Shown piece after piece: positions 37,901 to 50,200 of a stretch of 64,000 bases of DNA. The notes beneath the pieces were generated by a model. The model did not search any database, had not been told where the DNA came from, and worked only from the letters and a program-made list of their open reading frames with translations. Position 1 is the first letter of the stretch; the number at the start of each line of letters is the position of its first letter. Origin of the DNA: Todiramphus chloris collaris. Lineage: Eukaryota > Chordata > Aves > Coraciiformes > Alcedinidae. The translations under genes were made by a program, and so were the position numbers. The stretch spans positions 42,745,772 through 42,809,771 of the forward strand of contig JANVCC010000010.1 in NCBI GenBank assembly GCA_025345505.1. Direction: 5' to 3'.

Positions 37901-40900
37901 TGAGTCAAATCATTCAGACTTCTGTTGAAAACAAAATCCAAGAAAAGAAAAGACATTTTCCCTAGCTCTCTTTTCAAGATGAAGTTTAAAAGTTCTCTGA
38001 AAGTGTTGGTTTAGATTAGTTTCTTGCTTTAACATCTCTTTTTCTAATTTAAAATAATGTGTTTTCCCTTCTTCAGAGAGAACTGGTATAGCACAGCAGA
38101 AGAGCATGTATCATGTTGAAGCAGCAGTTCTACTGTGAAAATTTTATAATTGTAAATTACCTGAAACATATCTGAGAAACCAAATGTATTTGACTTTCAG
38201 AGTTTGATTTGTCTCTCCACAAGAGGTCTTCCGTTATGTCTACATTGCAACTGGGGGCATGATTGCAGCAATATAACTATAATTAAACTTGCTTTCATCT
38301 ATCTAGTTGATGCATTTGTTCCACAAAAGTCATACTTGTAGTTAAGTTTCTGAAAGCATGTTCTCAGAGGCCTATACTGAAACCTGAGCTGCTAGCTTTT
38401 GGTTGCTATACCCTGCTATATTTAAGTTATATTAAGTATATCTTTTTAGGTTGAACTCATGCCTTCCACAGGAAGGGTCAGCATGATCTTAGACATATAC
38501 ACAGATCTAGAGAATACTGGCCTGAGGGTGATTTCACACAGGCTTATTTTGCAATCATAGTATTTTGTCTTTGTTACTATTGGAATGGGGGTAGGATGGG
38601 TAAGAGAGAAATTTTATTAATTAAAAAAAAAAAATAACTAAACCCTCATACTTTAGGAAACTATAGTCTATGTCATAGCTACTATAATAATCATACTACT
38701 ACTATAGGAAGAGGTGCTTCAGCAAAGGCATTTTTTTCAAGTCAGAAAAAGGATGTTGGGGCAGCTGTCTTGAAAGGTTATTTGAGGACATGATGACTTT
38801 TTAATTTCCAGTCAAGTTTTAGCATTAATCTGCAGTATAACATGAAAGAAGAATGACAGAGTGACTACTGCAATGGTTATTTTCTCTGTTGAACACAGTT
38901 CTGAAGACATTGTATGATATAAATAAGTTATTTTCATATACTACATCAATCACAGGTTAGTATATTATGATGTATATTCTTATTAAAGCAATGACTTTTG
39001 AGATACCAAATTTCTTTATCAGAAATATTTTAATTGTCCTTTTCAGGACCAAAACCAAATTCTTTTATTATTTCTACTCTTAATAATGCAATTTTACTTT
39101 CTCAAAATTTAAAAGGAATCTAAACACAAAGATTGGAATTGAAAGATATTCTTTTTAAAAGCCATGATTTTTGCCAAACCAAACACCTGACTTCCCACTA
39201 TGTTTAGCATTCCTGTCTAAGAGTAATGTCTTTGTAAATCCAGGATTTTTCATCTCAATGATCAATCTAATAGGGAAAAAAACCTTCAACATACTTCTCA
39301 GTTTTGTCCCATTAGTATGTCAGTAAGGTCTTTCACTAAGTTATATAAAAATATATTTAGATATTTTTTTTTTTTTACATTCAAATAATGTTATTGTATA
39401 ATAACTAGTTAAGACTATCTCTACTCCTGCTGCCTCCACTTACCTTCTGCTAAAAGAACCTTTGGGAGTTCTACTTCTGTTATTTAAACTACAATTAGTT
39501 ATCACAGTTACACACCAATCTCTGATTCAATACTATCAATATAATTTAGAAAATAACTATCATTAACAGTATAGAGAACTATTATTCTAATCTTAGTTCT
39601 GCTTTTATTAACAACTATTTTTCTGTAAAATAAAATCTCTACAGGAATGTAAATTTCTGTAATTTGAGTTCTCTAAGTATTGTGAGAAGTGACATCATGA
39701 CATCACTAGATAGTCACCTTTTTTAAAATATCCATTTATTAAATCGCTTCTCCTTTACATAGGTTCATTATTTAGTTTTACATACCAGAATTAATGTCTG
39801 TTAAAACTATTTGGGAAATAGTTATTAGTCTAGGACAAGTATAATGCTTTTGAGAGAAGCAGTGGTACTGCTTAGTTAAGTAAACTTAAGTTTCTATTGG
39901 AAGGAAGTTCTGGTGGAAAAATTCTCTATCACTTCACAAACAAATAAGCTGATTCTTTTTGCTCTCTATCCATACAATAAACACACAAATATCTTAAGGG
40001 TTCAGCAAGAGATTCATTCTGAGATTTCATGAATTAGCAGAAAGACTTTTATATACTCATCATAAGCCATCAGCAAGCAACAATAGCATATAGCACTTTT
40101 AATCTTTATGGTACTTTAAACATTAATTAATAAATTGCATAATTTCATTGTTGCTACTGGCAGATGTTCATGTATTCTCTCACATGGGACACCACCTTCA
40201 AAACAGGTCCAATAGAGTAGGCAGCAATTTCTCTCATGCAATGTTATAAACCAGCACAAAAAGTGCTATGAAGACAAGACTGGATCATATCAATCAATTG
40301 AAAGATCTTTTGAGACAGTGTACCTCTTTTTTTGCATGTTTTTATAATATCTTATATACTGAAATACTTGAAGGCATATTAAGCCATTGATGTACGTCTG
40401 GGATCTCTATGTGCTGTCTGCTCTGTGTGCTACAAAATTAACGTTTTTGAGAAGACTTGGATGGCCAGTACAATAGCAACATGATTAATTTCATAGCTAT
40501 GTTGTGAACCATTATTTAACAGTTGAAATTTCTGAAATAATGATTAAAATTACTTCACTGGTATTCCTAACATAGAATTTATCTGTCTTAAACCTAGGCA
40601 GTTTGTTGGGCAAGAGTAGTTAAATGATAAAAGTTTTTATAGATGGTGATGTATGAGCAACATTCCAGTCAGCTTTGTTTCCATACCTGATAACCTGCAT
40701 CTCTTAGAGCTGGACACCTTTGACATGAGGTGAGACTCAAACTCAGTCTTTTGGATATATAGCAAAAACCTTCAGCCCCACTATACTGCACCTTTTTACA
40801 GAAATGATATATATGTGTTTGTGTTGGAATATGATTGGACTGGCTGAGATGATTTTATTTAAAACATATACATTTTCCTCAGTACTAAATTCACTTTGCA

Positions 40901-41049
40901 AGCAGTTTTCATTAGCCTGATCTTAACAAGCACCTGTTGAAAAACTAAAGTTGCGGTGTTTCCTGTTTCTTTCTGCCTATTGGATTCTTGGCCCAGCATC
41001 AGTCTTTTATCATTCTCCATCTTTCTGACTTTTATAAATTTCATTTATA
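31976..41049. other. Gene-free AT-rich stretch
   Basis: I see no exon or RNA gene. Present are a short TA repeat at about 34615-34629, an A run at about 35539-35556 and an A run near 38624-38634. Frames of up to 147 codons (for example minus 36504-36947) show no domain and are probably chance. No recognised transposon. Confidence 0.55.
34601..34630 (+). repeat. TA/TG dinucleotide microsatellite
   Basis: CATATATGTGTGTA leads into a TA run of about 15 bp. Short and imperfect. Confidence 0.8.
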
Positions 41050-41478
41050 ACCTCAAGTACTGTGTCCAGTTTTGGGCACCTCAGTACAAGAGAGATATCA
41101 AGGTGTTGGAGCGGGTGCAGAGGAGGGCAACAAAGCTGGTCAAGGGATTGGAGATCATATGAGGATCATTTGAAGGAGCTGGCCCTGTTTAGTTTGAGGA
41201 AGAGGAGGCTGAGGGGAGACCTCATCACTCTCTACAACTACCTGAAAGGACATTGTAGAGAGGCTGGTGCTGGTCTCTTCTCTCAGGTAATTAAGGATAG
41301 AACCAGAGGGAATGGCCTCAAGCTGAAACAAGGTAGGTTTAGACTGGACATTAGGAAAAAATTCTTCACGGAAAGTGTAGTGAAATATTGGAACAGGCTG
41401 CCCAGGGAGGTGGTTGAGTCACCATCCCTGGATGTGTTTAAATGTCGCTTGGATGTGGTGTTGGGGGACATGGTCTAG
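41050..41478 (+). pseudogene. CR1 ORF2 (reverse transcriptase) C-terminal remnant, frameshifted
   Basis: The frame that reads [14 protein letters not shown] and [17 protein letters not shown] ends at 41162. The similarity then continues in another frame from about 41153 with [17 protein letters not shown] and later [35 protein letters not shown] and the closing residues LGDMV at 41478. A small deletion near 41150 joins the two frames out of register. It lacks all catalytic reverse-transcriptase motifs, so it is dead. The long plus-strand frame at 41062-41478 is therefore a decayed LINE product and not a host gene. Confidence 0.92.
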
Positions 41479-41565
41479 AGGTGACATTGTAGAGTAGGGC
41501 TAATGGTTGGACATGATGATCCCAAGGGTCTTTTCCAACCTGAGTGATTCTGTGATTCTATGATT
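41050..41565 (+). mobile_element. CR1 LINE, 5'-truncated with intact 3' end
   Basis: About 515 bp are sense to the plus strand. The copy starts inside the C-terminal part of the reverse-transcriptase ORF, then contains GACCTCATCACTCTCTACAA, GGAACAGGCTGCCCAGGGAG, the 3' UTR, and ends in GGTCTTTTCCAACCTGAGTG plus ATTCTGTGATTCTATG. 5' truncation is normal for LINE insertion. CR1 makes little or no target-site duplication, so its edges come from similarity only. Confidence 0.95.
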
Positions 41566-43178
41566 TATTTCCCATGTCTTCCCTTCAAGGTAGAGAGGTG
41601 TGAAATCTTATGGCATGGTCACATTTCTGATCTTTTACTCTGATTTTGATTGAATAGACTTGAAAGTATCATGATGTAAAGCCAGAACTCCGAATGCATA
41701 CTTGAGTAAAGATGCTTCATCCAAGGTTTTTTTGTCCCAGCTGCCTGCATGTCTGAGTACATGAGACATTTCTTCTGCTTTCACCCAATATTTTCTGATT
41801 ACATTGGATAGCTTCAACCAAATTTGGCACTTCAGAATTTTTTAAATATAAGATTGAAATATAGATAGTTCATAGTGAAAAAGATATGTTATTAGTGTTT
41901 CCATGGAGAAAACTTCTAATAATCTCACTTCTTAGTAGGCACAAGGGAATCCAACAAAATATTTGTCATTAGCTTCACAGAGCTACCAGCTGATTTTCTC
42001 ACTACCTGCCAATTTAAGCAAGTTTTTAAAAAAATGATGTAGTTAAATCACTTACTTTCACATGTCTTATCTAAATCCAGCTCATTCCACTTCTGCAAAA
42101 CAAAGCATGATCTCTCATTTTTCCATCTTTGGTCTTTTTGTAGATGAGAAAGTTGTACTGATATAATTCAAACTGTCTTTATTGTCTATAGGGTTGAAGT
42201 ACTTCTGTATTAGACTGCTTATTTAGCATATTTTATTTTTAGGAAAAAAAAAAAAAAAAGCAGAATTTGTAAATCCTAGCTGGATTTGATCCTTATGGGT
42301 CCCTTCCAACTCAAGATATTCAATGGTTTTATGATTTCTTTCCTAACTATATGAACAATCATTGCAGGCTAATCTTGATTGGTTTAGTCAAAAACTCCAA
42401 CCATAATTCATTGTGTTGACTACATCAACAACATTTCATTGCTGAGATAATGAAACATATTTAATTTTAAATGTAATTACACATTTTATGTTTACACACT
42501 GTACGTGGTATGTCTGTCTCTTTACCCTGGAGGGAATATATATCAAATATATTAAATTCCTACAAGTGTAATGAAAACAGCTTGGTAGACAACAGATGCT
42601 GTTAGTGAGGAGGAAGCTGAGCCTGATTTATTGCATATGTCTGATTATAATTTTTGCTCTCACACTTATTTCACATACATGTAACATACTCTTGCATATA
42701 TTCAGGTGGTTAATGCTTTATTTCTACTGTATTCAGTTGGTTTATCCATTTTTTACTTTGGGCTATTTTTTTACACTTTCTTGTTTTTCTCTATACTCTG
42801 CCTACAGTTTCACTGTTCATCATTTCCTGACTTAGTCTTTCCACATCAATCTCCACTTGGATGACAGAGAGAAGACATCCAACAGCAGTCCTACATGAGA
42901 ACCTGCATGAATCATCAGCATCAGGCCTTTTTCCTCCTGTGGGAGGAACAAAAGAATCATCAAGTTAAGTTACTTCTTTCTGATCATCTATTCTTATTAT
43001 TTCTTTCTAATTGTCAGTAGAAAAGTTACATATGAGAATTCCTAGCATGGGATTCCAGTTCCCCGGGGTAGAACAACCAGTTTTGAGTTTATTAAGCCTT
43101 TATGTCCTTGACATATGATTCTTAAGTGTAATGAAATATACAAAATGAGAATAAATATTTCTATGGGTTATCTCAACT
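41566..43178. other. Gene-free stretch between CR1 copies
   Basis: AT-rich noncoding DNA holding an A run at about 42244-42259 and the small CR1 tail annotated separately. I see no coding signal. Confidence 0.55.
42277..42337 (+). mobile_element. CR1-like 3' end remnant
   Basis: CTAGCTGGATTTGATCCTTA, GGGTCCCTTCCAACTCAAG and then ATATTCAATGGTTTTATGAT match the CR1 tail plus decayed octamers. About 60 bp survive, close behind an A run. Confidence 0.75.
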
Positions 43179-43800
43179 GTGATCATATAATTGTTTAGGT
43201 TGGAAAAGACCTTTAAGATCATCAAGTCTAACAGTTAACTCAACACAGCAAAGTCCACCACTAAACTATGTCCCTGAGTGCCACATCTACACATATTCTA
43301 AATACCTCTGAGGATGGTGACTCCATCACTTCCCAGGTCAGCCTGTTCCATTGCTTTACAACCTTTTCTGTGAAGAAATTTTTCCTGATATCCAGTCTGA
43401 ATCTCCCCTGGTGCAACTGGAGTCCATTTCCTCATGTCCTTTTTGCTTGTTTGTTGTGAGACAAGACTGATCCCCACCTCACTGTAACCTCCTTTTGGGC
43501 AGTTGTAGAGAGCAGTAAGGTCTCCCCTCAGCCTCCTTTCTACAAGCTAAACAACCCCAGCTCCCTCATCTGCTCCTCAGAAGACTTGTTTTCTAGACCC
43601 TTCACCATCTTTGTTGCCCTTCTTTGGACAGCCTTCAGCAACTCCATGTCCTTTTTGTAGTGAGGGCCCAAAACTGAATGCAGTATTTGAGGTGAAGTCT
43701 CAGCAGTGTCGAGTACAGGGGGACAATCACTTCCCTAATTCTGCTGGCCATGCTATTTCTGATACAAGTCAGTATGCTGTTGGCCTTCTTGGCCATTTGT
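43179..43800 (-). mobile_element. CR1 LINE fragment, antisense, about 620 bp
   Basis: It begins with the reversed CR1 tail (GATCATATAATTGTTTAGG, TTGGAAAAGACCTTTAAGAT) and continues through CAGCCTGTTCCATTGCTTTA, AAGGTCTCCCCTCAGCCTCC, CTAAACAACCCCAGCTCCCT and CTGTTGGCCTTCTTGGCCAT, the antisense order of the element's 3' UTR and ORF end. It is diverged and carries indels. It points toward the plus-oriented copy at 41 kb. Confidence 0.93.
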
Positions 43801-44217
43801 ATCTGTTGTACTTTGTCAATACAACGTCAATTTGCTGCATAGCATGTATTTTCCACAGTAACGTATTTTGACTGTCTCTTTTTTTCTAAATCTGTGGTGA
43901 TTTCTCTTTTACCAGTTTTTGAAAACATATTAATAACTTCTTAAAAATATTTCATGACATTTTCTTGACTTTTTGTCCCATTGGCTTGCATTTTGCTTCC
44001 AGAAACTGCTGAAGTGCCTTCTATGTGGAAATAGAAGAGCAGGGGACACAACTCCTTACCAGCAAGTCATCTGCAATGTCTGACAAAGTACTGTCAAAGT
44101 GGAAGACATCTTCTTAAGCTAAAATGTATCTCCAGTATTCCCAGAAAGAATAAATTATATATCCCATAAGGCTGCAAGAAATCCCAGGATAATTCTCCGC
44201 TGATTCTGGGGACAGGG

Positions 44218-44265
44218 CAATAGGTTGTGATGATGACATCACAATAGGTTGTGATGATAACAGCC
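44218..44265 (+). repeat. 24-bp tandem duplication
   Basis: Two adjacent copies share CAATAGGTTGTGATGAT and then differ at three positions. The first copy carries TGATGACATCA, a CRE/AP-1-like word. The repeat adds Ile-Ile-Thr-Thr-Tyr-Cys twice to a chance minus-strand frame. Confidence 0.85.
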
Positions 44266-47200
44266 CTGCCCCCTATGTGCAACTCTTGCATGTTGAATGA
44301 TACCCAGTCTTCAGTACCATTTTCCTTTCCTTTGGATATCCCCTGAGACCACACCAGACAGAGGTCAGAAGATAGCTTATTCCAGAGACTGTTCCCAATA
44401 GGCAGTGTGGACAAGAATTCACCTTCTACTGTATGTCATCTTCCAACATTATGATCCCACTGGGGTTTGCAACCTCTAAAGATTTTCATGCCCTCATGCC
44501 ATACCATGAAGCAGGTGATGCATTCAGTTTTATTATATGAAACTGTTCTAATGGATTTCAACACATTCCTCACATTGTTGCGTTCAACTAAACTGGAAAG
44601 AACAAACAAAAATACTCCTCTAGAGTCAGGGGTTCCTCACAGGGGAAAAAAAATCCCCAACAGTTACCCTGAGCCAAATACTATGTAATATGGACACAAT
44701 CACACAGTACTGTCTTGTCTGAGCATCAAAACCAGTCCCTAGACTTTCTAGTACTAAAGAATCATTTTTTAGGAATGTGAAGACAGCTTCTTGCTACCAT
44801 CTTTCATCCTCCATCTCTTGTGTTACCCAATGTTATTTTCAGTCAGTACACAGGTTTATCAAAATAGTTACCTTCTGAATTTACTGTTCCTAACCAGTAG
44901 GTATGACTGAATTCTTCCCTATGGGAGGCTGCAATCAGCGATGAGCAGACTAAATGGAGAGTTTTCTTCAAATGTGAATGTTATTTAGTCTAAATAACAG
45001 GTTCAATCCTTGTATCGAAGAAAAGTTATTCAAAACAACAGACTGCAGTTGTCAGTCACAACTGAACTTCACTGTTTGGTAAAGATACCTGTCTTCTCCA
45101 CTTCTCTATCACTCCTTTGAATAGTCCCTCCATTCCTTTTCCATTTTGAGTTTCACTTTTGACTGAATTTCTATTTCTCAGCCTAATTTTGAGTTTGGGA
45201 TTTTTTGACTCAGTCCATTGAAAAATAATTTAGTGAATTCAGGAGGCTGAACTAGCCTCTTCAGTGACTCATCTTCAAACTACCCTCAAATGTTTGCTGT
45301 GGGATGTTATTCTGAGTCATTGCTTTGCCTTCCCACTTGCTTACCAATAGCTATCATGATTTAACTCTTGATGAAAAATGACATTTTCCCTAGTGGAAAT
45401 AAATCTGATGGGAAGTGAGTCAGGCTGGAGAACTTTATAGTTATACTTTTATTTAATTAAATCAATCACGGTCACTCAATCCGAGATTTTATTTATTTGC
45501 TCTTCTACTTGTAGCTCTTTTTTGATGACCTAATTATTTAAGAAAACCACATTTAAAATAGTATACTCTCTTTCCAGTTCAGTGATTATGGTACAAAAAT
45601 TTATATACCACAGCTATTATTTTACATATTGCAGAAAAGCATAACATTGGTTCGTAGCATCGGAAACTATGGTTTCTCATAACAAAATATTCTTGGCAAT
45701 ACTGATATCTTTAATAGTGTTACTCATATTCATATCCAGCCCTGGAGGTCTACAAAAGCACTATCCAGATGAGTCCCTGTTTCATCTACATCCAAAGTGG
45801 TTTTGAATGAGAAAAACAATCTGTTCTATTTTGCTATGTCTTCTTATTTCCTAAAGTGTATCAAATCCTTACTGTCTAATACCATCTTAGAGCTATCTTT
45901 TGTATGTACATATATGTACAGTTTAAGAACACTGCTCATCCTTCAATAAAGGTGATATAAATGGAAAAGTTATTTCACTTAAACTTCAGAGTTGGGGGGG
46001 CTCTGTCTATATAATTGTGTAAAGCTTTTAAGGCGTGAGTTGCATAAAATGGAGGGTTTTTTTTTTTGCGTTATTATCAGTTTCTTTTTTTGAGCAAATA
46101 CAGAGCTTTAACTAATTGCACTGTGTACTGATTACACTCTATCTGCTAAGCTTTTCCTCATTTATTAAAATCTTGCCTTGTCAGATAAACTGGCATCAAA
46201 GCATTCTCTTAAGAGAAATTAAAAACTCTGAATTAAGCCACCACATGTTTTAATGGAATAGGTTTTCAAGGAACAGAAAGATAAATATGGCTCTTTGATT
46301 ATATGCTTCTGTGGTGTTCCTGTGCCATTGCTTATTTGGATGTACTTAGCAGTACAAAAAATGTCTTTGCGTATCTCACATTTCTTTACAGTTTGTTTCT
46401 CAAGTCTCTTTACAACTTTGTATGGATTTACCTCTTCAGTTCTGCTGTGACCTACACATTTATTCAGAGTTGATTTTACACCAAAGAAAGACCTGACAAA
46501 GAAAGACAAGAAGCAGCAGACATTCACAGAAGGCATGTTATGAAGTGTTTGTTACTTTGCAGATGAATTGGCAAAAAATTCTTAGAAATCTTGAGAGTCA
46601 CAGCTTAAAGAATGACAGATGCTTGATTATTTCAGATAAAATGGAAGCATTCCTTTGAAAACAAACAAAAACTAATTGCCCTAATTAACCTGTACAATTG
46701 TTACAGTTGGAATTGTATTTTTGAGTCCCTTTACACATGCACAAGTATGTTCTTGCAGGTGTTGGTCTGACTACTATCCCCTCCCTTTCCATGGAGCACA
46801 TCATTTTTCCGATCTCAGACTAGGCCACACTGACAGACCAAATGTATTTGTAACATTCCTCCAGAATGCAGGCAAATCAAACATGCCTTCAAAGGTTTTA
46901 CTCAAAGCTATGCAGCTTCAAAGACAGAAACTTGTGCCTTCTCATATAAATTGAAGCCCATTCTTGATTAGAGAAATCTATTTAGTCTAGTTTGCTTTGA
47001 TTTTGGATTGTGATAGGCAGATTCACTTCTGATTTTTTAACAGTGTCTCTGAAATCACAGGGCAGATGCTGTTCTACGTGCAAGTCCATGAGTTTCCATT
47101 ATAAGCACAAAGCATCTAGTGCCATTTGTACTGGCTTGCTTGAGCTTTTTGAGTTCAGAAAGCTATGGGACTGTTTTAAGTGGCGTGTGGAGGACAGCCC

Positions 47201-50200
47201 CAGGTGAGTGCTTCAGATGCTCATGAGAGTCTCAGATGCACTAGACACCTCAGTTTATCTGACCGAATTGAGCACCCTATGTCTTGTCAGATTTTGTCAT
47301 CACTGGAGGTTGTCAGAGTGTTTTGTTTCTGGCCTACTTTTGAAAACGTCTGTTTTCTGTGTTAGACATCTGTGTTTACAGCATGTCAGCACTGTAACTG
47401 GAACATAGCAACCATATTATTTTTACACATTAAGAACATTTGAAATATGAGATCATTTAAAACATATGTCAGTTTTTCTGCTGGATGACGCTATTGTTTC
47501 ATCTCAACTTCAGGTACAGCCTCTATTTTAAGCCTGAGAATCATTGGAAAATAAAGTACCATACCATTTATTATTTACTATGAATCACAGTCTTGAAAAA
47601 AATAGGGACTCTCATATCTGTTCTTCGGAAAAGGAGGACATGATAAAAAAAGAGGGAAAAGTTATCCAAAATATCACTGAGTAATTTCTATAACATGCCA
47701 TTTATACAATGGTTCTCTCAATAAATAAGCAAATGTAATTTTAAACCATAGATGGTTTTGAACAATTTCTCAGTTCTTACTGAGAAGTCACTGAGATTTT
47801 CTTTTACAAAGTGCTGTGATTTTCTTAATATAAATAAGGAACATGGAGTTCTTTGTTCATGTTAAGAATGTCCTCAAAGAGTTAGAGTGATGACAATTGT
47901 ACTATGATCAGTTTTCAGTTAACTCCATCAAACTGCTTCTGTGTATCACTTTGGATACCACAGCTCAGAGACAAACAAGTTTCATTTGCAATAGGTTGTT
48001 AAGATTTTTTCCCTTTTTTCATGCAACAAGAAAATAAAATCACAATGACCCATTTGAGAAATATAGATAAACCAAAACAGTAAATTCTTTAAAATATAGG
48101 TACATAACCATGTGCAAAACCGGCCTTGGAGTTGATATTGCCTGAATTTATACAAGCACAAAACCAGTTTTCAAAATATTGAAATGTGATTTAGAATTTT
48201 AACATATTTATGCTCAAGAGAATATAGCATTTCTTTCCCTTCTTATTTAAATAAATACAGTATTTGATTCTTTTACCAACCAACCAACTTAGCCTGACAA
48301 GTTATTAGAAAAAGAAGAATTTAAGTGACTTATCTCCATCTTGCTTCTCACAGACAATATCTAAAAATGGTAACTTTTGGATGAGTAGTTAATATGCTGA
48401 TCCATCACTATCCCTCTTTCAGTTCCATGAATATTTCCAGCTTATTCTGGTTACCTGCAGTAAGCAACAATCTGTTTCCATAATTTGATTATTTGAATGT
48501 CATTCTCTTTCAGTACTCATTGCTAATAGGAATGATGAGATTTGTTGGCAAAGGTGAATGGGCATTTCCTGTTGTAACACTATTGTAAACTGACCTGTAG
48601 TATGTAAGTGATCTGAGCTCAAAGTTTGTTAGAAAATAAGAAAATTAGAAATCTTGAGATTTTGTAAAATCACAGAAATTGATGAATATATTACTTAGAG
48701 TTACATTCCCAAAGTAGAAGAATGTACAACTTAATTTGCAGCTGAGATTTGTCTACTTCTGAGCTTCTAGTAGCTCAGTCTAGAATAAGGGGATGGAAAG
48801 CCACAGTCTCTTAGAAGATGCACAGCTGTTTCAGATAACGTTTCCATCACCACCAATTCCTTACTTCTAAGTTCACTGACTTCACAGTTCAGAATGCTTG
48901 AAGAGGAATGCCTCTGTTGATGCCCACACTCCTTTACCAATATCAAAACCAGCGTCTTTCTTAATGACTGGTATTTTTCAAATAGTCTTTCCCACATGGC
49001 ATCCCCTTTGCAGAGCAATGGATTTCACTTCTCCCTCTTACTGGGAAAGCAAGAAATTTCTCTCTTCACAACAGCTTCTGTAATAGTTTACAACCACAAA
49101 AGACAGAAAAAAGACATATGCCAGATTATAATTTTCGGTTCTTTTTCCACTCATTTTGGTGTAAATAGGACTTTTAGGTGGCAACAGTGGTGAATGCAAC
49201 TGTCCATTTGAGTTTCACACCATTCCACTCAGACTGTTTCTAATATTTATTCGTTCCAAGTGTGCTGTTTAGCTACACTGAGGATTTGTATTTTCATGCC
49301 AGTAACAGGAAACCTTTTCACTCTGGTTTAAAAAGAGCTTTTACTATTCAATTTCATTGCTGTCAAAGAAATCAACTGACAAGTGGTTAAATCTAAAACC
49401 TAATTTCTGGAGTTTAATACTGACAGCATGAGGACCATCTATTGTTTCTTAAAATGCTTTAATTGAGGAACTTTACAATCTAATGGGACTTTGCTTCAAA
49501 AGTTGCATTTCAAAATCTAATGATGGTGTTAAAGTATACCCCATCTTTTGACAGACTTCCTTGATATTGTTAAACAGCACATTATGTTTTCCCTTTAGTA
49601 AATTTCTGCTTCATATAATGTAATCAACCCCTAATAACATGCAAAGTTTCAATGTATTTTGAACATTTAGAAAGTGGATGAACATGTTTCATAAAGTTTC
49701 TAACTTTGCAGAAATTTCAGCATACAGAACAGGGGCAAAAAGCAGCAGTCTAAAACTCAGAGGTATTGAGGTTTAATTCTTCATCACTTATGTTGCACAA
49801 GCTTCATGTTTACATGCACAAAGTTTTATTAGTGACCTTCACAGCTCATGACATAGATTGACTCTAATGGTGGAAGTTACTTCCTAGGAAAAATAAGAAA
49901 ACAAGTGAGGAGAGAAAAAAAATGAAAGCAAAAACTCCCTAATGGCTGTCAGGGAAAAGAAAAGGCAGGCTACAGAGCTGGAGATGGAAAGCCCTTGGCA
50001 GTACCAAAGGCTAAGGCACACAGGACACTGCAACATGCTGGTGTACTCCAAGGTATAAATTACAAGCTGCCACAAATTATTTGCCATGTTTATTTATGCA
50101 CAGCTTTCTCAAAAACCTAGAAGTGTTTTTCAGATTCACTTTTGCTCAGAATGTAAGAATTGCTGACCAGCTATCCAGAAACACTGTGGGAGTAATAGGT

